From positions 1 through 64,000 of the forward strand of contig CAVRVH010000004.1 of assembly GCA_963724665.1 (NCBI GenBank): 64,000 bases of DNA. The letters run 5' to 3'. Made by a program: the position numbers and the translations under genes. Within the stretch, counting starts at the first letter, position 1. Every line of letters starts with the position of its first letter. The notes under the pieces are model-generated. The model did no database searches. It worked only from the letters and a program-made list of their open reading frames with translations, and was not told the origin of the DNA. This DNA is from DASUPK01 sp963724665 (GTDB taxonomy: Bacteria > Actinomycetota > Thermoleophilia > Solirubrobacterales > 70-9). Of the stretch, positions 43,141 through 51,886 are shown piece by piece.

Positions 43141-45408
43141 TTAGAGGCTTGCGAGTGACTTCTTCGCCTTCGCGACGATCGCCTTCGGGACCGACGGGAA
43201 GTCGAGAGCCGGGCCGAACCTCTGGCCATCCGTCAGCGCATACAGGATGAACTGCTTGTCGAGCGCCTTCTGCGGGGCATTATGCGGCACGATCGCCCAG
43301 CTGAAAGTGGACCCCGGGTAGCCCTTCTTGTTGTCCTTCGTGGGCCACACGATGTCAATCGCGTTGTTCTTCGGGATCCTCTTGGCCCCCTTGGCCGCCG
43401 CCGAGATATTGCCGAGGTTCGGGTACACGAACTTGCCGGCCCTGTTCTTCAGCGCCGCGACGTTGATTCCGTGCGCAACGGCGTAGTCGGCGCCGATGTA
43501 ACCGATAGCCCCCGTGGTCGAGCCGACGACTGCGGTCACCCCGGGGTTCCCGTTACCGCCAACTCCGGTTGGCCAATTGACCGCGACGGAGAAGCCCACG
43601 CTGTGCGCCCAGGTCCTGCTCGCGTGTGAGAGCAGATCCGTGAACGCGTAGGTGGTTCCCGAGCCATCGGAACGGTGTGCCACGGTGATCGCGAGGCTGG
43701 GCAGATGGGCCCCCGGGTTCAGCGCCTTGATCCGCTTGTCACTCCAATTCGTGATCTGCCCGAGGTAGATCGACGCGACGATCTGCGGCGTCAGCCTCAG
43801 GTGCGTGACTCCGGGGACATTGAACGCCACTGCGACTCCGGTTAGCGCCCAGGGAATCTGCACACATCCATTACATGCCGCGGCCTGGCTCGGGGTGAGC
43901 GGTGCATCGGACGCACCGAAGTCGACGGTGCGGTTCGTGATCTGCGTGATTCCGGAGCCGGACCCTACCGAGCCGTAGGTCACGGTATTGCCGGTCTTCG
44001 CCTGGAAGTCCGCCCTCCATTGGGTCATCAGCGGATTTACCAGCGTGGAGCCGGCTCCAGTGAGCGACCCCGCGCTTGCGTTTGCTGCAAACGCGGCGGT
44101 GACCGTCGTGGACGGCACCGCCGCCGCGACTACCGCATAACCGGCGCGCGGGAGGTGGAAGAGGTCCTCGACGCTGGCCAGCAGTGAGAAGTGGTTGTAG
44201 TAGTTGGTCTGGTTCGTGGTGCCGGGTTGCACGAATGGCGAGAGCAGCAGCATGCCGACGCGCCCACCGCCTCCGGTCGGGCTCACCTGCCCTGTGGGAG
44301 GAGGTGTCGTAGCGGTCGCCGGAAGATTCGGAAAAACCGCCCGGTTGCAGCAACTGCTTTGGTCGGCATTCGGGCCCGTCTGCGGTGCTTGATCGAAGGT
44401 GATCGCGATGAGCCCCCCATCCTGGTAGGCGGGCGAGGCCATGATCTCGGGCACTACCGTGTGCAGGAAAGAGTCTGCCGCCGGAAGACCCGAGGGCTGC
44501 CCCGGAGCGCATGGGTCATCGCTGCCGTCGTGACAGCGGTTGGGGACGATGTAAGAGAGCGAAGGGGCGGAGCTTCCCAGTTGAAGATCGGGCGTGAGCT
44601 GATCGAGTCCGACATCGTTGGTCCCACATGCCGGATTGTCGACCAGTGAGTGGAAATAGACGAGGGGGTCGCGCCAGGTCACGTAGGCGTCCCCTGGCTG
44701 TGGGTCATGTGCGTTGTCTGACTGGCCGAGAGCAGGATGGCGACAGGTGGCCGCTTGGCCGGACGCGGCGCCGTTGCCGATGTCCTCGATGTACGCCTTC
44801 CACGACTTGCCCGCGGCCGTGAGCTGGTCGGGAAGGGTCGCCGTGGATGCCGGATAGACGCAGCCGTCTCCCTGGACCTGTCCCATCGCGCCGACCGTCC
44901 CAGGGGCGACGTCCGTGTAGGACGGACAATTCGCCGCGGTCGCCTTCGTTGGACCCTGGCCGCTCGTCAGGGCGATCTCGTTTGCCAGCTCTCCCTGTGT
45001 CACCGCGTAGTAGTTGGTCAGCAGCTCGCCCTGAGAGGTAAGGGTCGTTGCGAGGTACGGGGCCGGCGAGCTCGGCGCGAACGCCTGATTGAATCCCTGA
45101 CTCGAGAGCACGATCATGAAGACGTGCTTGACCGGGGGCAGTGGGGTCGAAGGCAACTTGGGCGTCTTTCCACCGCTTGGCGTGGGCGCAGCCTGGCTGA
45201 CTTGAGCCGGTAGCTGGACCAATGGGGCCGAAACGGACGGGATGATCGCTGCGGCCGCTGGAGCGGTCTTCGAGGTGGCGGGTTGGGTCGGCGGAACCGA
45301 TTGCACCAGCAGCGTCTTCGAGGTGGAAGCGCTGATCAATCCGCCGACGACGACGCCGAACGCCAGCATCGCCATGATCGCGACAGCCGCGGCCTTCGCA
45401 GTCGGCAT
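43141..45408 (-). CDS. Fusion of secreted phosphoesterase-like domain and PstS phosphate-binding domain
   Basis: 755 residues in one frame. Residues 5-27 form a membrane anchor or signal; 30-90 are a Ser/Thr/Pro/Ala linker. Residues 92-430 fit the AcpA/phospholipase-C-like phosphoesterase family: 'KHVFMIVLSSQGFNQAF', 'GELLTNYYAVTQGELANEIA', 'GLIAITFDQAP' and 'GRVGMLLLSPFVQPG'. The usual metal/catalytic motifs (EENHS, HPSLPNY) read LSSQG and TQGELANE, so activity is doubtful. Residues 448-755 are a full PstS: 'LTGAGSTLVNPLMTQW', 'VDFGASDAPLTPSQAA', 'VAHRSDGSGTTYAFTDLL' and 'TTGAIGYIGADYAV'. Upstream codons back to 45475 ('ETLAEESPDPDAESGFN') look coding and can be joined to an ATG there by removing one C from a CCCC run, so the true start may be 45475. 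Confidence 0.87.
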   Translation of the reverse strand: MPTAKAAAVAIMAMLAFGVVVGGLISASTSKTLLVQSVPPTQPATSKTAPAAAAIIPSVSAPLVQLPAQVSQAAPTPSGGKTPKLPSTPLPPVKHVFMIVLSSQGFNQAFAPSSPAPYLATTLTSQGELLTNYYAVTQGELANEIALTSGQGPTKATAANCPSYTDVAPGTVGAMGQVQGDGCVYPASTATLPDQLTAAGKSWKAYIEDIGNGAASGQAATCRHPALGQSDNAHDPQPGDAYVTWRDPLVYFHSLVDNPACGTNDVGLDQLTPDLQLGSSAPSLSYIVPNRCHDGSDDPCAPGQPSGLPAADSFLHTVVPEIMASPAYQDGGLIAITFDQAPQTGPNADQSSCCNRAVFPNLPATATTPPPTGQVSPTGGGGRVGMLLLSPFVQPGTTNQTNYYNHFSLLASVEDLFHLPRAGYAVVAAAVPSTTVTAAFAANASAGSLTGAGSTLVNPLMTQWRADFQAKTGNTVTYGSVGSGSGITQITNRTVDFGASDAPLTPSQAAACNGCVQIPWALTGVAVAFNVPGVTHLRLTPQIVASIYLGQITNWSDKRIKALNPGAHLPSLAITVAHRSDGSGTTYAFTDLLSHASRTWAHSVGFSVAVNWPTGVGGNGNPGVTAVVGSTTGAIGYIGADYAVAHGINVAALKNRAGKFVYPNLGNISAAAKGAKRIPKNNAIDIVWPTKDNKKGYPGSTFSWAIVPHNAPQKALDKQFILYALTDGQRFGPALDFPSVPKAIVAKAKKSLASL

Positions 45409-45686
45409 GTTAAAGCCGCTCTCTGCGTCAGGATCCGGGGATTCCTCGGCCAGCGTCTCACCGGGGCCGATTCATCCGTCTACAACGCGTTCCACGGATA
45501 GCGGACGGCAGTCCCGTCCTCACCCGCATTCGGCGAGGCCGGAGCATTCAAACGAGTGGCGGCCGCGCTGGATCGCGCGGCCGCCATCTCGAGGAAAGGA
45601 GTGCCAGCGTCGGGTGAGGCAACGCGTGCATTGATCCGCCGTGGGAGACGGACGCATGCAGTCTTCTTTGGGGCGATCCGGAGGGT

Positions 45687-45724
45687 GTTGCGATCCGGTG
45701 TATGCGATGTAAATGCAGCGACAA
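45687..45724 (-). promoter_or_regulatory. Degenerate PHO-box-like array upstream of the phosphoesterase-PstS fusion
   Basis: Units GTTGC (45687), GTGTA (45698), GTAAA (45709) and GACAA (45720) on the plus strand keep the 11-base period and the order of the other three boxes, with the last unit poor. It lies in the 386-base gap between the fusion gene (minus) and the flippase-like gene (plus). Orientation matches the fusion, but the distance to its ATG is about 280 bases (212 to the alternative start). I see no convincing gene in the rest of this gap. Confidence 0.45.
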
Positions 45725-45821
45725 CGGACAGGTCATTCGCTGACACAGCGGTAACCGTTTATTCGCAAACTCGTCACCCGCGGGTAACTCCGTTGTGAGG
45801 TCTGCCTCTCATGCTGCGGTC

Positions 45822-46838
45822 ATGTCGACAGAGCAGGCTGCGGAGATGTCGGAGATCTCGGCATCCCGCTCCCCCTGGAGGCCGATACGCAAGCTGGGGT
45901 CGGTGCTCGCGCCGGTCGTGGTGGTCGTTCTGATCGGCTTCGTTCTCGTCGCGCGAGGCACCTCGGTTCTCGCCGCGATCGCCTCCGTCCCCCCGTGGGC
46001 GGTCGCCGGAGCGGTGATGGCCCATCTACTCACCCTGGCGCTGCGGACCGAAGCATGGCGAACGGTGCTCCGCGCGGCCGGTGGCGAGAGACTCGACCTC
46101 CGGACTCTTCACACCGCGAACGCCGGCGCCTTCCTCGCCGGAACGGTGCAGGGGCAGGCGGCGATGCCGGCGCGGATCGCGCTGCTGCGACGCCTGGGTG
46201 GGCAGGATGCCCCCGACGTCGCGCAGATCGCGCTCGCCGACGCTCCGATCTTCATGTTCGAGGTCTGCACCTCTGCGATGCTTGCAGCTGGGGCGTCGAC
46301 CGCCCTCGGCGGAATCCCGGCATGGGTGCCCTGGGCGATGCTCGGGGGTGCACTGACGATCCTGGTCGCCCTCCGGCTCGTGTACGGGCGTCTCCGCCAT
46401 CGGAGTTTCGCGGCCGGACTCGGCGTGCTCGCTCGGGCCGACCTCCGCTCCAGGCTGGCGATCATGGTCGCGGCGCTTCACGGGATGGCGCTTCTGCGGA
46501 CCTGGATCGTGCTCGTCGCCTTCGGCCTGCCCTCCGACCCGGCCACCGTCTGCCTCGTGCTCTTCTCGATGGGAACCATCGGCCTGCTGCCGATCGGAGT
46601 CGGCACAGGCCCGACGGCCACGGTCGCCGCGCTTGGGACCACCAACCTCGCCGCCGCAACGGCGGCGGGCATGGTCGTGAGCGCCGGGACGGTGCTCGCG
46701 GTCCTGCTCTACGCGGGCGTGTGCTGGACGTGGTGGGCTCGACCCGTGCGCGGGGTGACCGAAGCCGAGCTGGCCGAGGTCGTGCCTCTGCCTGTGCGGG
46801 CGCCCCAGGCCGAGCCCGAGATGGATCTCGCCGCGTAG
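45822..46838 (+). CDS. Flippase-like membrane protein (LPG-synthase TM / UPF0104 family)
   Basis: About 338 residues with seven to eight helices. 'LALRTEAWRTVLRAAGGERL' and 'GAFLAGTVQGQAAMPARIAL' fit the first half of lysylphosphatidylglycerol-synthase-type membrane domains; 'FSMGTIGLLPIGVGTGPTAT' fits the GxxP..G segment of the second. Family members move lipids or polyprenyl-linked sugars across the membrane. The ATG at 45822 or a GTG at 45795 can start it; neither has a clear ribosome site. It converges on phoU with no gap. Confidence 0.75.
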   Translation: MSTEQAAEMSEISASRSPWRPIRKLGSVLAPVVVVVLIGFVLVARGTSVLAAIASVPPWAVAGAVMAHLLTLALRTEAWRTVLRAAGGERLDLRTLHTANAGAFLAGTVQGQAAMPARIALLRRLGGQDAPDVAQIALADAPIFMFEVCTSAMLAAGASTALGGIPAWVPWAMLGGALTILVALRLVYGRLRHRSFAAGLGVLARADLRSRLAIMVAALHGMALLRTWIVLVAFGLPSDPATVCLVLFSMGTIGLLPIGVGTGPTATVAALGTTNLAAATAAGMVVSAGTVLAVLLYAGVCWTWWARPVRGVTEAELAEVVPLPVRAPQAEPEMDLAA

Positions 46839-47540
46839 CTAGCTCGAGGGAAGCGGCGCCTGTCCCGGGTGCGAGGCGTCCTCGAACTCGCGGAACAGGC
46901 CGGTCACCACGAAGGCGACCTGCTCGCCGATGTCCACGGCGTTGTCGCCGATCCGCTCGAGGGCGCGGGCGACGAGCATCATGGTCATCGCCCACTCGCG
47001 GGTGTCCTTGTCCTCCCCCACCTGGACGGCGATCTGGAAGCACTCCTTGTTCAGGTTGTCGATCAGGTCGTCCTGGCGGACGAGGTCGCGGGCCAGCTCA
47101 ACGTCGCGGCCCTCGAAGGCCTTCTTCGCCTGGGAGAGCATCGAGCGGCCCTGCTTGCCCATCAACACGACGCGGTCGACCATCTCGTCATGCACCGGCG
47201 CGTCGTAGCCGGTCAGCGGGATGACCTTGGAGATGTTCACGCACTGATCACCCATCCGCTCGATCGAGTGCATGACGTGCAGAAGCGCGGAGATGAGCCG
47301 CAGGTCGGTGGCCACCGGGGCCTGGGTGGCGAGCATGGTGAGGATCTCCTGGTGGACCTCGAGGTAGCGGCCGTCGATCCGGTCGTCATCGGCGATGACC
47401 AGCTCGGCGAGCTCCATGTCCTGGTGCTGCACTGCCTCCATCGTGCGATCGAGCGAGGCGATGACGAGGTCGAGTCCGCCGAGACAGTTCTTCTCCAGCT
47501 GATCGAGCTGGTCCTGGTAGTGCATGCGTGCCTCGGGCAT
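46839..47540 (-). CDS. phoU: Phosphate transport regulator PhoU
   Basis: 233-residue protein with two three-helix PhoU repeats. 'MHYQDQLDQLEKNCLGGLDL', 'ELVIADDDRIDGRYLEVHQE' and 'LHVMHSIERMGDQCVNISKV' form the first; 'ELARDLVRQDDLIDNLNKEC' and 'MMLVARALERIGDNAVDIGE' the second, with the D/E metal-binding clusters intact. Its ATG overlaps the pstB stop (TGATG). It restrains Pst uptake and PHO signalling when phosphate is plentiful. Confidence 0.95.
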   Translation of the reverse strand: MPEARMHYQDQLDQLEKNCLGGLDLVIASLDRTMEAVQHQDMELAELVIADDDRIDGRYLEVHQEILTMLATQAPVATDLRLISALLHVMHSIERMGDQCVNISKVIPLTGYDAPVHDEMVDRVVLMGKQGRSMLSQAKKAFEGRDVELARDLVRQDDLIDNLNKECFQIAVQVGEDKDTREWAMTMMLVARALERIGDNAVDIGEQVAFVVTGLFREFEDASHPGQAPLPSS

Positions 47541-48428
47541 CAGCCGAACCTCCCGCTGACGTAGTCCTCGGTCTCCTTCTTGCTGGGCGTCGTGAACATC
47601 TTGTCCGTGGCGTCCATCTCCACCAGCCGGCCGGGCTTGCCGGCCCCCTCCAGATTGAAGAAGGCGGTGACGTCGCTGGTGCGCGCCGCCTGCTGCATGT
47701 TGTGGGTGACGATCACGATCGTGTAGCGGTTCTTCAGGTCCTCGATCAGGTCCTCGACCGCCAGGGTCGCGACCGGATCGAGCGCCGAGCACGGCTCGTC
47801 CATCAGCAGGACCTCCGGCTCGACCGCGATCGCGCGGGCGATGCACAGCCGCTGCTGCTGGCCCCCCGAGAGGGCCGATGCCCTTCTTGTCCAGGCGGTC
47901 CTTCACCTCCTCCCAGAGGTGAGCACCGCGGAGGGACTTCTCGACGACATCGTCCTTCTCAGACTTGGAGAGCCCGCGCTGGTTGAGCGTCAGGCCGGCC
48001 GCGACGTTCTCGTAGACGGACATGGTGGGGAACGGGTTGGGAGCTTGGAAGACCATGCCGACGAGACGCCGGACCTCCACGGGGTCGACGTTGGGCGCGT
48101 AGATGTTGTGCTCGTCGAGGCTGACCTCCCCCTCCACCCGTGCGCCGGGGGTGAGCTCGTGCATCCGGTTGAGGGAGCGGAGCATGGTCGTCTTGCCGCA
48201 TCCGGAGGAGCCGATCAGGGCCGTCACCTCGTTCGGCTCGATCGTCATCGTCACGTCCTGCACGGCTTGGAAATCGCCGTAGAACAGGCTCACGTCCTTG
48301 ACCGAGAAGCGCTTTGACACGCGCTCGACCTTATCGGGACGGCCCTTCGAGGCCTTGGCGGTCTTCGCGAGATCCGTGGCCACGGCGGCGCTCCGATCCA
48401 TGCTGGTCTTGTCGGCTGTCTCCGGCAT
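47540..48428 (-). CDS. pstB: Phosphate ABC transporter ATPase, frameshifted
   Basis: Energises Pst uptake. The start is the ATG at 48428, preceded by a strong AGGAGGA; upstream in-frame ATGs lack this. 'VTALIGSSGCGKTTMLRSLN' is Walker A; 'FQAPNPFPTMSVYENVAAGL' is the PstB Q-loop region. One extra C in a GGCCCTC run near 47877 breaks the frame just before the signature; repair gives 'GIGLSGGQQQRLCIARAIA' and then 'MDEPCSALDPVATLAVEDLI' and 'TIVIVTHNMQQAARTSDVTA'. Because of the shift, the raw frame appears fused to phoU; this is an artefact. It has an N-terminal extension of about 35 residues. Confidence 0.93.
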
Positions 48429-48467
48429 CTTCCTCCTGTCCCTGGGCATTGGAAGTCTCAAATTCGG

Positions 48468-49580
48468 CTATCGCGTGTCTCGAAGGTCGGTCCCGTAGCG
48501 GCGGTAGATCAACCGGGCCAGCAGGCTCAGGATCATCACCAGGAGGATCAGAGTCAGGGCGGCCGCCCAGGCCTTGTCGTAGGACGCCTGCACGTCCACC
48601 CCCGGGTCCTTGTATTCACTGTAGGCGTAGACGGCGAGGTTCTGCATCCGCCCGCTGAGCGGGTTCGTGTTGACGGAATCGATCACGCCGGTGGTGACCA
48701 GAAGCGGTGCCGTCTCACCGATCACGCGGGCGATCGCCAGCATCACGCCGGTGACGAGCCCGGCGAGCGCCGTCGGCAGCACTATCCGGGTCACAACCTT
48801 CCACTTCGGCGTTCCCAGCGCGTAGGCGGCCTCGCGAAGGTGGTCCGGGACGATCTTCAGGATCTCCTCCGCCGAGCGGATCACGATCGGGATCATCAAC
48901 ACGGTCAGGGCAACGGACCCGATGATGCCGAGGCGGATGCCCGGCCCGAGGAAGGCGGCGAACAGCGCGTAGGCGAACAGCCCCGCAACGATCGACGGGA
49001 TACCCGTCATCACGTCGACGAAGAAGGTGAGCGCCTTTCGCAAGCGGCCCTTGCCGTACTCGTTGAGGTAAACGGCGGCCATGATCCCGATCGGCACGGA
49101 GATCAGGGTGGCCACGCCGGTGATCACCAGCGTGCCGACGATCGCGTGCTGGGCGCCGCCGCCGGCTCCGATCACGCCGCGAGCCGACTCCGTGAAGAAC
49201 GATCCGTCGAAGCGAGCGGTTCCCTTCTTGAGCACCTCGAAGAGCACCGAGAAGAGCGGTGCCACGGCGACGAAGAATGCGGCGACGATCCCGAGAGTGA
49301 CCAGCCGGTCCATCGCCTGTCGCCGGTTCTCGACGATCCGCGACCAGATGTAGGCCGTCGGCAGAGCGATCACCGCGGTGATCACGAAGAAGAGGACGAT
49401 CGTGAAGCCGCCCGTCGCCAGCAGCACGGCGAGCGCGATCAGGGCAGACGCGCCCACAACGGCCCGGAGGAACCAGGGCGGCAGCGTTCCGCCGCTGACC
49501 GTCGGGCCGCCGATGGGATTGACCTGCTCGGCCGGGTCAAATGCGGCGCCTGCGTCTTCTCGTGGTGTCCGGTCGTTCAT
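48468..49580 (-). CDS. pstA: Phosphate ABC transporter permease PstA
   Basis: 370 residues. About 80 extra N-terminal residues carry two helices before the usual core. The permease domain includes 'GTLVITGVATLISVPIGIMA', 'VYLNEYGKGRLRKALTFF', 'GIPSIVAGLFAYALF' and the EAA loop 'REAAYALGTPKWKVVTRIVL'. It lies ten bases after pstC and 39 before the pstB start. Confidence 0.95.
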   Translation of the reverse strand: MNDRTPREDAGAAFDPAEQVNPIGGPTVSGGTLPPWFLRAVVGASALIALAVLLATGGFTIVLFFVITAVIALPTAYIWSRIVENRRQAMDRLVTLGIVAAFFVAVAPLFSVLFEVLKKGTARFDGSFFTESARGVIGAGGGAQHAIVGTLVITGVATLISVPIGIMAAVYLNEYGKGRLRKALTFFVDVMTGIPSIVAGLFAYALFAAFLGPGIRLGIIGSVALTVLMIPIVIRSAEEILKIVPDHLREAAYALGTPKWKVVTRIVLPTALAGLVTGVMLAIARVIGETAPLLVTTGVIDSVNTNPLSGRMQNLAVYAYSEYKDPGVDVQASYDKAWAAALTLILLVMILSLLARLIYRRYGTDLRDTR

Positions 49581-49590
49581 CGCGGTCTTC

Positions 49591-50547
49591 CTATTGGACG
49601 TTCGAGCGGGAGATGATCAGGCGGGCGATCATGTTGACGACGAGCGTGATCCCGAAGAGGACGAGGCCCGATGCGATCAGCGCGTTGACGTCGACGCCCG
49701 AGGATTCGGGGAACTTCAGCGCGATGTTCGCCGCGATCGGGGTCGGGTTGCTCTGGCTGACCAGGTTGAAGGTGACGATCCCCGAGACCGAGAGGATGAT
49801 CGTCACCGCCATCGTCTCCCCCAGCGCGCGGCCCAGCCCGAGCATCGAGCCGCTGATCACAGCGGACTTCCCGAACGGCAGAACCGACATCCGGATCATC
49901 TCCCAGCGCGTGGCGCCCAGAGCGAGGGCACCCTCCTCCAGCCGGCGCGGCGTCTGCGAGAAGACCTCGCGCGACACGGCGGAGACGACCGGCAGGATCA
50001 TCACGGCGAGCACGACGCCCGCCGTCAGCATGGTTCGGCCCGTCACCGAGGCCGGGCCCGCAAAGAACGGGATGAAGCTGAGGTGTGCCACAAGCCAGTC
50101 GAGCACCGGGACGATCGCCGGGCCGAGCACGAAGATGCCCCAGAGGCCGTAGACGATGCTCGGGATCGCCGCCAGCAGATCGACGATGTAGGCGAGCGGG
50201 TTGGCCAGCTGGCGCGGCGCGATGTGGCTGATGAAGAGAGCGACCGCCACGGCCAGCGGAACGGCGATCACGACCGCCACCGCCGCGGCCAGGATGGTTC
50301 CGAACGCGAGCGGCGCGATGTAGTCGATCAGGGTCTTGCCGTCGGGCAGGTCCGCGGAGTTGGCCGTGATCGCGGGAATCGAATCGGCGATCAGGAAGAT
50401 CGCGACGCCGGCCAGCAGGGCGAGGACAGTGACCGCCGCGATCACAGCGGCGTTGGAGAAGATCCTGTCGCCGGGGCGGCGCTTGCCGCCGGAGGCCGAG
50501 GCGAGGATCTGGCCTGCCTGGGTGGTGGTGTCGGTGTGAGCTTCCAT
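49591..50547 (-). CDS. pstC: Phosphate ABC transporter permease PstC
   Basis: 318 residues, six helices. 'FGTILAAAVAVVIAVPLAVA', 'AIPSIVYGLWGIFVLGPAIV' and the EAA loop 'EGALALGATRWEMIRMSVLP' identify it, with 'GRALGETMAVTIILS' near the end. It follows pstS by 75 bases; that gap contains a CGGGGGATCCCGCG...CGCGGGATCCCCCG inverted repeat (50574-50611) that could trim or stabilise the pstS part of the transcript. Confidence 0.95.
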   Translation of the reverse strand: MEAHTDTTTQAGQILASASGGKRRPGDRIFSNAAVIAAVTVLALLAGVAIFLIADSIPAITANSADLPDGKTLIDYIAPLAFGTILAAAVAVVIAVPLAVAVALFISHIAPRQLANPLAYIVDLLAAIPSIVYGLWGIFVLGPAIVPVLDWLVAHLSFIPFFAGPASVTGRTMLTAGVVLAVMILPVVSAVSREVFSQTPRRLEEGALALGATRWEMIRMSVLPFGKSAVISGSMLGLGRALGETMAVTIILSVSGIVTFNLVSQSNPTPIAANIALKFPESSGVDVNALIASGLVLFGITLVVNMIARLIISRSNVQ

Positions 50548-50573
50548 CTACTTCCGGTGTCGTTGGAAACGGG

Positions 50574-50611
50574 ACGGGGGATCCCGCGCAGGGGCGCGGG
50601 ATCCCCCGGTC
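50574..50611 (-). repeat. Inverted repeat between pstS and pstC
   Basis: GGGGGATCCCGCGC (about 50576-50589) pairs with GCGCGGGATCCCCC (about 50595-50608) around a very short loop. It lies just after the pstS stop on the minus strand, without a T-run. Such hairpins often cause partial termination, so pstS can be made in excess over the permease genes. Confidence 0.6.
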
Positions 50612-50622
50612 CACGGTCTGGA

Positions 50623-51711
50623 TCAGCCGCCGATCGCGTTGATCGCGGGCTCATCCTCCTTCTTGATGCCTGGCGGGATCGGCGCCGAACCGGCGTTCTG
50701 CGCCGCCACCTGCTGGCCCTCGTCGCTGACGATGTAGCTGAAGTACGCCTTGACGAGATCAGTGGTGCTCGTGTCGGAGTACTTCGTGCAGCCCATCAGA
50801 TACGAGACCAGAAGCACCGGGTAGCTGCTCGGATCCGTCGGAGTCCGCTGGACCGTGTACGCGAACACGTACGGTGCCTTGGTGAGCTGCGGGTCCTTCT
50901 GCGACTGGTCGAAATCGTTGGTCGCACCAGTGGCGCTCGGCGCCACGTAGGTGTTGCCAACCTTGACCTTTGCGACGCCCAGACCCTGGGACTGACTCGC
51001 ATCGGCGTAGCCGATTGCGCCGTCGCCGGCCTTGACGGCCTGGACCACGCCCGACGTCTGCGCGCCGGACTCGCCGGTCTGCAGCGGCCAGTTGCCGTCC
51101 GGATCGAACGTCCAGACGCTCGGGGCGGCTCCATGGAGATAGTCCGTGAAGTTCGCCGTGGTCCCCGACTCGTCCGAGCGGTGCACCGGAGTGATCTTCG
51201 TGCTGGGCAGGTTCACGCCCGGGTTGTCCGCCTTGATGGCGGGGTCGTTCCAGGTCGTGATCTCGCCCTTGAAGATCTTCGCGGTCACATCCGGGCTGAG
51301 CTGCAGGTTGTCGACGCCCTGGAGGTTGTAGATGATCGCGATCGGCGAGATGTAGTTCGGGATCTGGATCAGCTGACCGCCGCCGTCCTTCGTGCACCGG
51401 TCGGTTGCCTTGGGCAACTCGGTGGTGTCGAACGGCGAGTCGCTGCCGGCGAAGGCGGTCTTGCCGCCGGCGATGAACTGATCGCGTCCGCCGCCCGACC
51501 CGATCGGGTCATACGAGACGGTCGCGCCGGAGTTCTGATCCTCGAACTTGGCCACCCAGGCCTCCTGGGCCGCCTGCTGGGCGCTGGAGCCGGCCCCGGC
51601 GAGATCACCCGAGACGCCGGACGAGCTGCTGCTACCGCTCGAGCCGCATGCGGCCGCGGTGAGCGCCAGGACGGCGGAGGCGGCGAGTACGAGCCACCAC
51701 TTCCTATTCAT
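50623..51711 (-). CDS. pstS: Phosphate-binding lipoprotein PstS
   Basis: 362 residues. 'MNRKWWLVLAASAVLALTAA' ends in lipobox AAAC. Ligand-binding segments: 'LAGAGSSAQQAAQEAWVAKF', 'AFAGSDSPFDTTELP', 'ITPVHRSDESGTTANFTDYL' and 'GAIGYADASQSQG'. It captures phosphate outside the cell for PstCAB. A four-unit PHO box begins 107 bases upstream of the ATG. The first gene of pstS-pstC-pstA-pstB-phoU. Confidence 0.96.
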   Translation of the reverse strand: MNRKWWLVLAASAVLALTAAACGSSGSSSSSGVSGDLAGAGSSAQQAAQEAWVAKFEDQNSGATVSYDPIGSGGGRDQFIAGGKTAFAGSDSPFDTTELPKATDRCTKDGGGQLIQIPNYISPIAIIYNLQGVDNLQLSPDVTAKIFKGEITTWNDPAIKADNPGVNLPSTKITPVHRSDESGTTANFTDYLHGAAPSVWTFDPDGNWPLQTGESGAQTSGVVQAVKAGDGAIGYADASQSQGLGVAKVKVGNTYVAPSATGATNDFDQSQKDPQLTKAPYVFAYTVQRTPTDPSSYPVLLVSYLMGCTKYSDTSTTDLVKAYFSYIVSDEGQQVAAQNAGSAPIPPGIKKEDEPAINAIGG

Positions 51712-51817
51712 TGAGTCGCTCCTTTTTCGTATTTCGAAAAGGGACGGCGGCTCAAGGGCTCGCCTCCCTCGGATCCTTTAGAGGTGCCGGACCCTGTCAA
51801 CGGGCATGGCGCAGCTT

Positions 51818-51855
51818 GTTACGTTCGTGTGGCTCACTTGTAAAAAGGATGTAAA
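51818..51855 (-). promoter_or_regulatory. PHO box (four 11-base units) before pstS
   Basis: Plus-strand units GTTAC (51818), GTGGC (51829), GTAAA (51840) and GTAAA (51851) are exactly 11 bases apart. On the coding strand: TTTAC, TTTAC, GCCAC, GTAAC. A TTGACA (51795-51800 complement) lies just downstream and may serve as the -35 box. pstS is the best-known target of PHO regulation in other bacteria, which anchors the interpretation of the other copies. Confidence 0.8.
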
Positions 51856-51886
51856 TAGCGGCCTGCCGCTGGGCGCGGCGCGCGCC

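Noticed and set aside
45480..45798. Small frames on both strands in the gap before the flippase-like gene
   Set aside because: They overlap each other, lack ribosome sites and have no recognisable features; the gap is better explained as a regulatory region.
46839..48461. A single 540-residue frame joining PstB and PhoU
   Set aside because: The middle part has no PstB signature, which is intact one frame over; an extra C near 47877 joins the two genes by chance.
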